From CAYZJV01 sp964482325 (GTDB lineage Bacteria > Spirochaetota > Spirochaetia > Sphaerochaetales > Sphaerochaetaceae), in contig CAYZXD010000003.1 of the NCBI GenBank assembly GCA_964482325.1, positions 1 to 64,000 on the forward strand: 64,000 nucleotides of DNA, written 5' to 3'. A program made the position numbers and the translations under genes. The notes beneath the pieces were generated by a model. That model had not been told where the DNA came from. It searched no databases and saw only the letters and a program-made list of their open reading frames with translations. Of this stretch, positions 52,837 through 61,825 are shown one piece after another. Within the stretch, counting starts at the first letter, position 1; every line of letters starts with the position of its first letter.

Positions 52837-52907
52837 CATTATTCCTCCATTAAGAATCTTATAGCAAGAATACCGTGCTCCTCTGAAAAATGCAACGACA
52901 ATCTCAT

Positions 52908-53873
52908 TTACTGATATACTGCCAGTATTTTTTTCAACAGTGATACAAATTTCTTTCTGAATGATTCGGGACCGATAATTTCCACCGAATCGACACACTG
53001 GATCAGGCGCAGGTACAATTCGATGGAATTTTCTGCATCAATACGACAGATCGTACTCCCCTGATCATCAATGGTGAATTCCGGTGCGCGATGATTAATG
53101 GTACGAAAAGAGTTCAGTGCTGACTGTTCTTTCAACCGCAAAACTAACGGTATGAAATCAATGCTGTCATAGCTTTCTTCTTCATGCTGCCGGTGAAACG
53201 GTTTCAGGTTATCGGGAATGGTGTAGGTTTGATCAAGAATAGTGGCTGAGATGATCGTTCCGATATCGATGGTAGTAATAGCCGTCGTATGACGTAATCT
53301 TCCGGTAACGCTGATGGGATTTCGTCCATCATCTTCTTCTCTGAAGCCGATGAAGTATGGGGCAAATTCAGTTTCCTGCAGAGCTCCCTGTACTTCATGC
53401 TGAATGCGTACCATTTTTCCCGATACCCAGCTATCTATCAATACTTCCAGAACTGAGGTGAACTGTCCATTGATTTCCCGTTTTTTCTGGACTCGATGAT
53501 CAATTGATTCTGCCAATTCTATGATATTATCGCTGATCTTCGGTGCGTACGAGCGCATATTCATCGCTATTTTTCGTAATCCAGATGCGAGGTGTGGATT
53601 TTGAAAATCCGTATTGGTCGCAAGTATCTCTGCCGAAAGGTTAAACGCAAGAGACTCATAGACACTCAGAGAGATCGCTTCTTCACCTTCTCGGGCCTTG
53701 ATTTTTATGAGATTGTTATCTTCGTAGATATCAATGTAGTTCTTGAGCTCATCAACATACCGACTGATGGTGGAGCGGTGCACTCCCAATCTTCTCGCAA
53801 TTTCAGATCTTCTGAGTCCTTCCGGATGAGAATGCAACAGCAGATCAAGTTGTGCAACACGTTCACCTTTCAT
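52908..53873 (-). CDS. WYL-type transcriptional regulator
   Basis: 321 aa. N-terminal DeoR-like helix-turn-helix (GLRRSEIARRLGVHRSTISRYVDEL, about 19-43) with a basic wing. A middle helical region and a C-terminal half with WYL/WCX-like layout follow (VRIQHEVQGALQETEFAPYFIGFREED, and a final beta-alpha segment). Ligand unknown. I start at the ATG 53871-53873 with AAGGGGA 8 bp upstream. A TATACT -10 (53923-53928) would give a 40-45 nt leader. TGCAACA/TGTTGCA repeats flank its promoter and that of slyX, so self-regulation is likely. Confidence 0.8.
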   Translation of the reverse strand: MKGERVAQLDLLLHSHPEGLRRSEIARRLGVHRSTISRYVDELKNYIDIYEDNNLIKIKAREGEEAISLSVYESLAFNLSAEILATNTDFQNPHLASGLRKIAMNMRSYAPKISDNIIELAESIDHRVQKKREINGQFTSVLEVLIDSWVSGKMVRIQHEVQGALQETEFAPYFIGFREEDDGRNPISVTGRLRHTTAITTIDIGTIISATILDQTYTIPDNLKPFHRQHEEESYDSIDFIPLVLRLKEQSALNSFRTINHRAPEFTIDDQGSTICRIDAENSIELYLRLIQCVDSVEIIGPESFRKKFVSLLKKILAVYQ

Positions 53874-53986
53874 GGTATTTTCCCCTTTTCTTCGCGCACC
53901 AAAATGCAACAAAACTCAGATAAGTATATCATGTATTGCGGGTAAAACAAGGAGAAACCTGTTGCATGAGAGATAAAACTGTTGCT
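53832..53986. repeat. TGTTGCA-type repeats around the WYL regulator and slyX promoters
   Basis: Copies: ATGCAACA 53832-53839, TGCAACA 53853-53859, ATGCAACA 53904-53911, TGTTGCAT 53960-53967, TGTTGCT 53980-53986. The third and fourth form an inverted pair across the divergent promoters; the fourth overlaps the predicted slyX -35. Two copies lie in the regulator's first codons. Confidence 0.5.
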
Positions 53987-53996
53987 ACCATACAGC
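53962..53996 (+). promoter_or_regulatory. Candidate leaderless promoter of slyX
   Basis: TTGCAT (53962-53967), 18 bp spacer, TACCAT (53986-53991), 5 bp, ATG at 53997. It overlaps two TGTTGC repeats. No Shine-Dalgarno. Confidence 0.45.
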
Positions 53997-54194
53997 ATGG
54001 ATGAACGATTAACAGCAGTAGAGACAAAGCTCTCGTACCTGGAAGATATGGTAATGACCCTCAATGCATTGGTATCTGAGCAACAACGCGAAATTGATTT
54101 GTTGCGCATACAGAAAGAACGACTGGAAAACCGACTGTCTGAACTTGCAGAACTATCGTCGGATCTCCCTAACCGAAGACCTCCGCATTATTGA
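53997..54194 (+). CDS. slyX: SlyX-family coiled-coil protein
   Basis: 65 aa, almost wholly one coiled coil (MDERLTAVETKLSYLEDMVMTLNALVSEQQ with heptad leucines) ending in the family tail RPPHY. Function unknown. Small size and tail match the SlyX family. A TTG five codons upstream is in frame but lies inside the promoter. Ends 7 bp inside the convergent thioesterase gene. Confidence 0.8.
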   Translation: MDERLTAVETKLSYLEDMVMTLNALVSEQQREIDLLRIQKERLENRLSELAELSSDLPNRRPPHY

Positions 54195-54973
54195 TCTCGT
54201 CGTTTCCACCGGGTACGGGCTACACAGACCGACTCTGATGGAGCACGAAGGATTTCGTGGTAGAGGATAAGAGTATCATCGGAAAGCAGTGCCTGGTGTG
54301 ATAATCCGGTTCTTACGGAAATTGCATCATCCCGATAGGTTTGAGCGAGATAGGCAATGTCCACCTCAACCGCAATATGTGTATCTCTGAAGGTAAAAGG
54401 GAGGGAATCAAGCATCCATTCCAGATAAATCACATTATTCACATGCTGATTCACATCACAATCGTGGTATCGGATGGTCGGTGTGTAGGTGATCATCTGT
54501 TCAAAATCATCCGGATCAAACATCGCTCGTCTGCCGAGATTTGGGTCTACAAAATCCTTAGTAGTTACCGAGCCAAACCGTTGTGCAATCGATTGCGGTT
54601 TTATGGGACGCTGAGTCTCCATGTCCATGACAACCCAATGAGTGAGAGACTGAAAAAGCGTCTCTCCCTGCTGCCCGTACAGTCGACAGACTCGGGGAAA
54701 GTAGAGCTTCCACGGTTGTTGAGGCCACGTTTCTACCTGCATATGTTGCGGCCAGGGGGCATACTGAAAAATCTGCATCCGGGTACGAGTTACCACCCAG
54801 GTTTTTCCTTCTTCGCGAAGTTGCGGAATACTGAGTCCGCGATGGTAGGCATGTGCTCCTGCAACATCCTGCATGATACGAAAGTAGCAGGAGGTTTGTG
54901 CATGGTTATATGGATCGGTATCAAAGCTGCTCAGTTCGAGAGTATCTCGATATATACCGTCAGTGATCTGCAT
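54188..54973 (-). CDS. Acyl-ACP thioesterase
   Basis: 261 aa with two hot-dog domains. Releases fatty acids from acyl carrier protein. N-terminal FDTDPYNHAQTSCYFRIMQDVAG and the C-terminal motif YHDCDVNQHVNNVIYLEWMLDSLP with the Asn-His active residues match the FatA/bacterial TE family. The ATG has GAGGG 6 bp upstream and lies 14 bp inside the end of rsmD, so the genes are co-transcribed. Confidence 0.9.
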   Translation of the reverse strand: MQITDGIYRDTLELSSFDTDPYNHAQTSCYFRIMQDVAGAHAYHRGLSIPQLREEGKTWVVTRTRMQIFQYAPWPQHMQVETWPQQPWKLYFPRVCRLYGQQGETLFQSLTHWVVMDMETQRPIKPQSIAQRFGSVTTKDFVDPNLGRRAMFDPDDFEQMITYTPTIRYHDCDVNQHVNNVIYLEWMLDSLPFTFRDTHIAVEVDIAYLAQTYRDDAISVRTGLSHQALLSDDTLILYHEILRAPSESVCVARTRWKRRDQ

Positions 54974-55517
54974 CTAGTCCCTCACTTTCTTCATAAAATC
55001 GGAGCAGAGAACGACCGTACGTCCGTTCATCAGTACAGAGCAATGAGCCGATGGTCTGCGGCCAGAGCTTACGCTCTTCTGCCGGGTAGTGGATAATAAA
55101 TCTTCCCGAACTTTTGAGAATATGGTGTTCAGCAACTAACTCTGCGATACGTACTTTATGTTTCATCGGGAAGGGTGGATCGGCATAGACGATATCATAC
55201 TGCTGTTTTGCCTGTGGGATAAATCGTAATACATTTCCCATGAACAGACGAATATCACTTTCAACAAAGCTGATATTTTGCAGGATGGTCGATCGTTTTT
55301 TTCCATCAAGTTCCACCAGGTGTACCGGTTGCGCTCCGCGAGAGGCTGCTTCGATTCCCACGAGACCGCTACCTGAAAAAAGGTCGAGAAATGACAGATC
55401 AGAGATATCTCTGAGGATGGAAAAAAGGGATTCACGCATCCGATCCATAGCGGGGCGTATTTCGCCAGGCGGACAGGTGACAATCCTGCCACGATAGAGG
55501 CCTCCGGTTATTCTCAT
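54960..55517 (-). CDS. rsmD: 16S rRNA (guanine966-N2)-methyltransferase
   Basis: 185 aa. SAM-dependent enzyme that modifies G966 of 16S rRNA. N-terminal MRITGGLYRGR, motif I FLDLFSGSGLVGIEAASRGA, acidic end of strand 2 (VELD) and the N6/N2-type catalytic motif YADPPF. The start has no Shine-Dalgarno, but a -10 lies 6 bp upstream. Confidence 0.94.
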   Translation of the reverse strand: MRITGGLYRGRIVTCPPGEIRPAMDRMRESLFSILRDISDLSFLDLFSGSGLVGIEAASRGAQPVHLVELDGKKRSTILQNISFVESDIRLFMGNVLRFIPQAKQQYDIVYADPPFPMKHKVRIAELVAEHHILKSSGRFIIHYPAEERKLWPQTIGSLLCTDERTYGRSLLRFYEESEGLDADH

Positions 55518-55552
55518 GCCGATACCATACGGTGAACAGCGATAAATATCAA
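55518..55552 (-). promoter_or_regulatory. Candidate leaderless promoter of rsmD
   Basis: Minus strand: TTGATA (55547-55552, 5 of 6), 17 bp spacer, TATGGT (55524-55529, 4 of 6), 6 bp, ATG at 55515-55517. It begins just past the recG stop. Confidence 0.52.
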
Positions 55553-55559
55553 TAACTGG

Positions 55560-57638
55560 TCAATATTCAATGGATTCTTCTTCGAAAGGTGGTGCTTTAA
55601 GCAGCACTTCCCGAATAGGGGTATGGTTGATATGCATAATCGCCGGATCTTCTAAAATAAGCTGATCTATTTCCCCTTTCACCTGTTCGATGAGGTCCAG
55701 ATCAGTCGTAAGGTCGGCAAATCGCAGCTTAAGATAACCCGACTGCCGGGTTCCTGCAACTTCCCCCGGACCGCGAATGAGCAGATCCTGTTCGGCAATC
55801 ACAAACCCATCAGTAGTCTCCTTCATAACTCTCAGCCGCTTACGCCCATCTTCATTCATATTCGGTTCATATACGAGAAAACAGTATGATTGAAGATTAC
55901 TTCTGCCTACACGACCGCGTAACTGATGGAGTGCCGATAGTCCAAATCGTTCGGCATGTTCGATGATCATACAGGTGGCATTTGGGATATCGATACCCAC
56001 CTCAACCACACTTGTTGATACCAGATAGGAGAGTTCTCCAGAACGGAATCTGTTCAGAATATCTACTTTTTCCTCTTCCCGCAGTCGACTATGGATGAAA
56101 GCAGCGGGGATTCCCGGGTACATCTGCTCGGTCAGATACGTATACATCGACTGTACATCGCGTAAATCAGATTCTCCGGTATCATCTATACGCGGATAGA
56201 CAAAATAGGCTTGATGACCGCGGGAAAATTCGACACCGACAGAGGCATACATCCGTTGCCGATGTTCACTCGATACCAGATAGGTAACAATGGGGAGTCT
56301 CCCTTCCGGCATCGTTCGTATGGTGGAAATATTGAGATCACCAAAAACCGTGAGGGCAAGCGTGCGGGGAATAGGAGTGGCGGTCATCATAAGTACATCA
56401 GGAGCCCGGCCTTTCTGCAGCAGAGAAACCCGTTGAACCACACCGAACCGGTGCTGTTCATCAATAATGATGTATCGGAGCGAGGCGAAAGAGATTTCCG
56501 GTGAAAACAGAGCATGAGTCCCGATGATGATATCAATATGGCCGTGCTTCAGAGCGTCAAGAAGGAGTGTCCGTGATCTGCCGGTCACCGAACCCGTAAG
56601 AAATGCCAGGCGGATTCCAAGTGGCTCAAGCAAGTGTGCAGCCATCTCTGCATGTTGCCGGGCAAGCAGCTCTGTAGGCGCCATAAATGCTACCTGACCT
56701 CCCTGCTCAATACACTGAAGTGCCGATACCCAGGCGATTAGTGTTTTACCTGATCCCACATCTCCCTGTAGAAGTCGATTCATGGAGACCGATTGCCCCA
56801 TGTCCTGCATGATCTCAATGAGTACTGACTTCTGATCTTCGGTGAGGATGAATGGGAGGGAGGCAATAAATCGTTGCTGCAGTTCGCTCAGACGTACCGG
56901 AGGCCTCTCACCAGTTACTGGCTGGACAGCTTTTCGCCTGCTCATCAGCAGAAGATAGAACATCTCGATGAATGCCAGGGTGCGGGTTGCCTCTGCTATC
57001 TCGCTGATTGTCTTCGGCTGATGCAGTCCCTGTACTGCCCGATTGATAGGTAACAAGTGATGTTGTTGCGTGATGTATTCAGGAAGTTCTTCCGAAAAGG
57101 AGTTGTATCGTGCAAGGATGGCAGCAATATCCCTCCGGATAATTCGTTGAGAAAGAGTGCCTGAAAGCGGGTATATAGGAAGGATTTTCCCATAGTTGTT
57201 CGGTGGTGTGCCATCATTCTTAAGGGGAAGCATTTCAAATTGGCTACTTTGCAGTTCATGAAAACTGCGTTGAAACTGCCCATACAAGTAGAATTGAGCG
57301 CCGACTCTGAACACCCGTTCAAGAAAATTTCTATTGAAACAGAGCAATGAAGCCTGTGTGGCTTTTTCCCCGCTGATGTCTTCAATAGTTACTTTCAGTG
57401 TGCGTTTGCCACGGCCTCCGAAGTAACTGTGTGAGCGCACTTCAACGATAGTGTTTGCATACTCTCCCGGCTCAATGGTATCAAGTGGTCGTAATTGTGA
57501 GCGATCCTCATAGGTCCGTGGGGCAAGCAGCAACAAGTCTGCAAACGTGCAGACTCCCAGATTCCGGTAATCATCACTGAGACGTCTACCTACTCCCTTG
57601 AGGGTTGAAACTGGTTCAGTCAGTTCCCTGATAAACAC
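55560..57638 (-). CDS. recG: ATP-dependent DNA helicase RecG
   Basis: 692 aa branch-migrating helicase that remodels stalled replication forks. N-terminal wedge/OB domain, then SF2 motifs: GDVGSGKT (Walker A), DEQHRFGVVQR (motif II), MTATPIPRTLAL (motif III), STSVVEVGIDIPNATCMIIEHAERFGLSALHQLRGRVGR (motifs V-VI, seen in pieces). Starts with GTG at 57636-57638, with AGGGG 7 bp upstream. It is 9 bp after the YggT gene. Confidence 0.96.
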   Translation of the reverse strand: MFIRELTEPVSTLKGVGRRLSDDYRNLGVCTFADLLLLAPRTYEDRSQLRPLDTIEPGEYANTIVEVRSHSYFGGRGKRTLKVTIEDISGEKATQASLLCFNRNFLERVFRVGAQFYLYGQFQRSFHELQSSQFEMLPLKNDGTPPNNYGKILPIYPLSGTLSQRIIRRDIAAILARYNSFSEELPEYITQQHHLLPINRAVQGLHQPKTISEIAEATRTLAFIEMFYLLLMSRRKAVQPVTGERPPVRLSELQQRFIASLPFILTEDQKSVLIEIMQDMGQSVSMNRLLQGDVGSGKTLIAWVSALQCIEQGGQVAFMAPTELLARQHAEMAAHLLEPLGIRLAFLTGSVTGRSRTLLLDALKHGHIDIIIGTHALFSPEISFASLRYIIIDEQHRFGVVQRVSLLQKGRAPDVLMMTATPIPRTLALTVFGDLNISTIRTMPEGRLPIVTYLVSSEHRQRMYASVGVEFSRGHQAYFVYPRIDDTGESDLRDVQSMYTYLTEQMYPGIPAAFIHSRLREEEKVDILNRFRSGELSYLVSTSVVEVGIDIPNATCMIIEHAERFGLSALHQLRGRVGRSNLQSYCFLVYEPNMNEDGRKRLRVMKETTDGFVIAEQDLLIRGPGEVAGTRQSGYLKLRFADLTTDLDLIEQVKGEIDQLILEDPAIMHINHTPIREVLLKAPPFEEESIEY

Positions 57639-57647
57639 AAAAAACCC

Positions 57648-58250
57648 CTAGAATGGGATGGAACTCAACAGCTGTACCAGGAGATTCACGAGCATGGCAC
57701 ACCCGATATAACAGGCAGCAACAGCTGCAAGAGCAGTCCACAGTAACATTCTATCGGATACTGCCCGTTTTGAAAAAATCAGCGACTGGACAAAATCAAG
57801 TGGTCGTCTGAGCCAGGAGTCTAGCATGGCAATGTACTGGATGGAGTTTGGCGATCTTCGATACGAGAGATAGATACGAACGCCGATAAGTATTGCCAGA
57901 ATCCCCAGCAGGAGCGATCCGATGGACCACCATAGTGACTGCACTATGGTAGCAAGGGTGAACCCTAATGAGAAAGTGCCGCTGTAGGCGTAGCTTTGAA
58001 ATATTCGTTGTATCGTATTGATTACCATGAGCGCGGCAAGAGGGGTGAAATCAAGTGCTCCCTGGCGAAGAAAAGAGATACGCTTGAATAGACCAAGAAA
58101 TGGATCGACAATCTTTGCCAGCATGTCTGTTAATCCACCGCTGCGGGAATATCCCCGTGCCGGGTTAAACCATTGCATGAGAATTCTTACAATGATGAGC
58201 ATGCTGTACACAGAAAGAAGAACTGATATCAGTCGCGCAACTTCTTGCAT
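57648..58250 (-). CDS. Duplicated YggT-family membrane protein
   Basis: 200 aa with four to five hydrophobic helices and two YggT-like units. Unit 1 has IVRILMQWFNP...VDPFLGLFKRISF and unit 2 has GVRIYLSYRRS...SWLRRPLDFVQSLIF. Most bacterial YggT proteins are about 90-100 aa (one unit) or double like this one. Function is uncertain (cell shape, envelope or osmotic links are proposed for the family). GGAGG lies 7 bp before the ATG. It sits between dnaE and recG. Confidence 0.82.
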   Translation of the reverse strand: MQEVARLISVLLSVYSMLIIVRILMQWFNPARGYSRSGGLTDMLAKIVDPFLGLFKRISFLRQGALDFTPLAALMVINTIQRIFQSYAYSGTFSLGFTLATIVQSLWWSIGSLLLGILAILIGVRIYLSYRRSPNSIQYIAMLDSWLRRPLDFVQSLIFSKRAVSDRMLLWTALAAVAACYIGCAMLVNLLVQLLSSIPF

Positions 58251-58268
58251 CCCGTTACCTCCGTATCC

Positions 58269-61200
58269 TTAATTGAACCAGATATCTGAAACAGCTTGGT
58301 GCTCTTTCAACGATCCGATGAATGCATCACTGTATGCCACAGCAAACTCTCTCCCTGCCTTGATCAGTGTTTCGTCATGGGCCAATTGCTGCTGTTCAGC
58401 ATCATCAGGTGCCTCTTCGACTGCAACGGTATCCTCAAGAAGATGAATAAACAGAGAACAAGATCCGCGATAGGTAATACATGTATCTACAATATCTCTC
58501 AGAGCCGTTTGCGTACAGAGATTTTTCACCAATACCATATGTGCTTCCCGCACTGCCTGAGGCTCAAGAGTTTCGGGATCAACGACGGCTTCAGTAATAA
58601 ACGAAATTTTATCCTGACGTGATTCAAACTTTCCCTTGAACCCGTAGATCTTATCGGCTTGAACACTCTCTTCACACTCTTTCCATGTGTTGGGGAAGAT
58701 AACCGCTTCAACCGATCCATTAAAATCAGAGAGCTGAAGAAATGCCATACGATCTCCGTTGCCTCCCTTGGTCGTGATTTCACGTAGGGCGGTTACCATG
58801 GCAACGAGATTCACCGGTCGGCTGAGCGGGAGCCGTTCGAGCTGGCCGAGATCAACGGTAACTGAGCGTTTCCAGATATCGCGATACATATCCATGGGAT
58901 GTCCCGAGACATAGAATCCCAGGAGGTCTTTTTCGATTTCAAGCTTTTCAAGTAACGTGGAATCTGGATGCTGTTCCATCTCAAAGGTTTCCATTGCGGC
59001 CTCTTCTTCAGCATCAAAGAGGGAAACCTGCCCATAGGCGATCTGTTCTCTCCGTTTTTGTACATACTTCAATGCCGCTTCTGCATTAGCCATCAAAGTA
59101 GGGCGATTGTCCCCAAGTCCATCGAACGCTCCAGACTGGATCAGCGATTCAAGGAGTTTGGTGTTCAATGCACGGGATTCACTGCGCATGAGAAAGTCGA
59201 TGAAGTTATTATAGGGGCCATGATTGGTTCTTTCCGTGAGGATGCTTTCCACCGCAGCTTCACCGACATGTTTGATTCCCTGGAGCCCGTAGATGATCTT
59301 TCCATCCACTACGGTAAAATGTTTGTCTGATTTATTGATTGATGGGGGTGTAATCTCAATCCCCATGCTCTTTGTCTCTACGAGGTACTGGGCAAATTTA
59401 TCGGGACTGTTGATTTCATTGGTCAGGTTGGCTGCCATGAATTCAGCGGGGAAATTTGCCTTGAGATATGCCGTATGGTAGGCGACCACTGAATAGGCAG
59501 CAGCATGAGATTTATTGAAACCATAGCCTGCAAAAGGGAGAAGCATCTCAAAAATACCTTCAGCTACCTCTTTTGAGTACCCTTTTTCTGCAGCTCCTGC
59601 TATGAAGTTCTGTTTTTCCCGCTGCATGACCTCAGCTTTTTTCTTTCCCATGGCTCTTCTGAGGAGATCCGCGTTCCCCATAGAATATCCAGCTATGGTT
59701 TGAGCGACCTTCATGACCTGTTCCTGATAGACAATAACTCCATAGGTGGTTTTCAGAATTTCTTCCAGATCTGGATGGTAGTATGCTATCTGCGTCCTTC
59801 CATTCTTTGAATCTACGAATTTTGGGATATAGGCCATCGGTCCGGGGCGATACAGCGCATTCAAGGCTACGAGGTCTTCAATGGACGATGGTTTGGCATC
59901 CTTGAGGACCCGCTGCATGCCAGCACTCTCAAACTGGAAGATGCAGGCGCTGTCCCCACGTCCGAGCATGGCAAAAGTCTGAGAGTCCTGTTCACTGATC
60001 TGCTGCACAGAGAAATCGGGATGGGTTTTACGAATCAGGTCCTCGGTATGCTTGATAAGCGTGAGCGTTTTAAGTCCGAGGAAGTCCATCTTTACGAGTC
60101 CGCATCCCTCAAGCATATCCATCGTATATTGTGTGGAGATTGCCCCGGTCTTTGCATCACGGTATAACGGTACATAATCGGTGAGGACACTCTGACCGAT
60201 GACAACCCCTGCGGCGTGAGTTGAGGTATGACGATTGAACCCCTCAAGTCGTTTAGCCACATCAAACAGTTCCGCATAAATACCGCCGCGCTGTTCCAGC
60301 TCCTGCAATGCAGGGGTAAAGTCAATTGCTCCCTGTACGGTGAGTTTTCTTGATTTACCCGTGGTCTCGTCATCCGGGAGACTATCGGGAATGAGGTTTA
60401 CGATGCGTGTTGCTTCTGCAAAAGGAATATCAAGTACGCGGGCGACGTCTTTGATCACCGCTTTAACCTTGAGGGTCCCGAAGGTCGCAATCTGTGCTAC
60501 CCGGTCGGTTCCATATTTTTCTGTGACATAATCGATTACTTCCTGCCGACGTTCATAGCAGAAATCGATATCGAAGTCCGGCATGGAGACCCGTTCCGGA
60601 TTCAGAAATCGTTCAAAAATAAGTTTGTACTTTATTGGATCGATATCGGTGATAGTCATCGCGTAGGCCACCAATGAACCGGCACCCGATCCACGGCCCG
60701 GACCTACCGGAATATCATGGTGTTTTGCCCAGTAGATGAAGTCCCATACAATGAGAAAATAACCGGTGAACCCCATACTGATGATAACGTCCAGTTCATA
60801 GTCAAGCCGCTGCTGCAGTTCTGGGGTAATCTCATCATATCGTTGTCCGAGTCCCTCCTGTGCTAAATGGCGCAGGTACTGATCAGGATTGTCAAACTCA
60901 GGAGGTATCTCGTATGCAGGAAGGAGCGGCCCAGGCTGACTGATTGATAATGCACACCGTTCTGCGATCCGCACCGTATTCTCGATTGCTTCAGGGATCC
61001 AATCAAATAGCTTTGCCATCTCATCGGGACTTTTCATATAGAATTCCTGAGACTCAAACCGCATGCGATCCTGATCTGATTTCTTTTTGTTCGTTCCGAT
61101 ACACAGCGCGATATCGTGTGCATTGGCATCAGAAGCTTCGATGTAGTGAATATCGTTGGTGGCTACAACTGGAAGTCCCAGTTCTCGGGCGAGCTGTACC

Positions 61201-61772
61201 AGAATGGGATTCGATTCTTTCTGTTCCTTCAATCCATGATCCTGCAACTCAATATAATAGCGTCCATCATCAAAAATTGAAGCATAGTAAGCTGCCCGTT
61301 CCTTTGCCCCTGCATAATTCCCGTTGAGTATTAATTGCGGGATTTCTCCTGCTAGACATGCTGAGAGGCAGATCAGTCCTTCATGATGCTGTTCAAGTAA
61401 AGCATCGCTGATTCGTGGCTTGTAATAATATCCTTCGGTATAGGAGAGGGAATTGAGCAGCATGAGATTTTTATACCCCTGCTCATTCATGGCAATCAGT
61501 ACCAGATGATAATACCGACTTCCACTCATTGTCGTTGACTTTGTCGTATGCGATTCGGGATTTACATAGAATTCACACCCCACAAGAGGGTTAATTCCCA
61601 TTTCTTTACACGCTTCATAGAATTTCAGGGCACCGAACATATTTCCATGATCGGTGATGGCGAGATGCTTCATGTCATACGCTTTTGCTTTGGCAATGTA
61701 TCGATGTATGGGAGCTGCTCCATCGAGCAGCGAATAATCGGTGTGGTTATGCAGATGAACAAATTCAGGCAT
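58269..61772 (-). CDS. dnaE: DNA polymerase III alpha subunit
   Basis: Replicative polymerase, 1167 aa. The N-terminal PHP domain keeps the metal motifs HLHNHTDYSLLDG, ITDHGN, GCEFYV, SACLAGEIP and NDIHYIEA, suggesting an active metal site, unlike the degenerate E. coli one. The polymerase core has GPGRGSGAGSLVAY and PDFDIDFCYERR with the catalytic Asp residues. A helix-hairpin-helix and an OB-fold follow (VNLVAMVTAL). Start at 61770-61772 with AAGGAG 6 bp upstream; another ATG at 61796 is in frame. First gene of dnaE-yggT-recG (18 and 9 bp gaps). Confidence 0.96.
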   Translation of the reverse strand: MPEFVHLHNHTDYSLLDGAAPIHRYIAKAKAYDMKHLAITDHGNMFGALKFYEACKEMGINPLVGCEFYVNPESHTTKSTTMSGSRYYHLVLIAMNEQGYKNLMLLNSLSYTEGYYYKPRISDALLEQHHEGLICLSACLAGEIPQLILNGNYAGAKERAAYYASIFDDGRYYIELQDHGLKEQKESNPILVQLARELGLPVVATNDIHYIEASDANAHDIALCIGTNKKKSDQDRMRFESQEFYMKSPDEMAKLFDWIPEAIENTVRIAERCALSISQPGPLLPAYEIPPEFDNPDQYLRHLAQEGLGQRYDEITPELQQRLDYELDVIISMGFTGYFLIVWDFIYWAKHHDIPVGPGRGSGAGSLVAYAMTITDIDPIKYKLIFERFLNPERVSMPDFDIDFCYERRQEVIDYVTEKYGTDRVAQIATFGTLKVKAVIKDVARVLDIPFAEATRIVNLIPDSLPDDETTGKSRKLTVQGAIDFTPALQELEQRGGIYAELFDVAKRLEGFNRHTSTHAAGVVIGQSVLTDYVPLYRDAKTGAISTQYTMDMLEGCGLVKMDFLGLKTLTLIKHTEDLIRKTHPDFSVQQISEQDSQTFAMLGRGDSACIFQFESAGMQRVLKDAKPSSIEDLVALNALYRPGPMAYIPKFVDSKNGRTQIAYYHPDLEEILKTTYGVIVYQEQVMKVAQTIAGYSMGNADLLRRAMGKKKAEVMQREKQNFIAGAAEKGYSKEVAEGIFEMLLPFAGYGFNKSHAAAYSVVAYHTAYLKANFPAEFMAANLTNEINSPDKFAQYLVETKSMGIEITPPSINKSDKHFTVVDGKIIYGLQGIKHVGEAAVESILTERTNHGPYNNFIDFLMRSESRALNTKLLESLIQSGAFDGLGDNRPTLMANAEAALKYVQKRREQIAYGQVSLFDAEEEAAMETFEMEQHPDSTLLEKLEIEKDLLGFYVSGHPMDMYRDIWKRSVTVDLGQLERLPLSRPVNLVAMVTALREITTKGGNGDRMAFLQLSDFNGSVEAVIFPNTWKECEESVQADKIYGFKGKFESRQDKISFITEAVVDPETLEPQAVREAHMVLVKNLCTQTALRDIVDTCITYRGSCSLFIHLLEDTVAVEEAPDDAEQQQLAHDETLIKAGREFAVAYSDAFIGSLKEHQAVSDIWFN

Positions 61773-61794
61773 GCGGTACTCCTTAGCAACCCGC

Positions 61795-61800
61795 ATTGTA
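61795..61800 (-). promoter_or_regulatory. Candidate -10 box of the dnaE-yggT-recG operon
   Basis: TACAAT on the minus strand (5 of 6 to consensus), 22 bp before the dnaE ATG. A matching -35 is weak (TACGCA at 17 bp). The leader would be short, with AAGGAG in it. Confidence 0.4.
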
Positions 61801-61825
61801 CCATAAGCGATGCATTGTGCGTAGA

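Noticed and set aside
54341..55096. 251-codon open frame on the plus strand opposite the thioesterase and rsmD genes
   Set aside because: Both opposite-strand genes are clear family members. The frame has no recognisable domain and no ribosome site.
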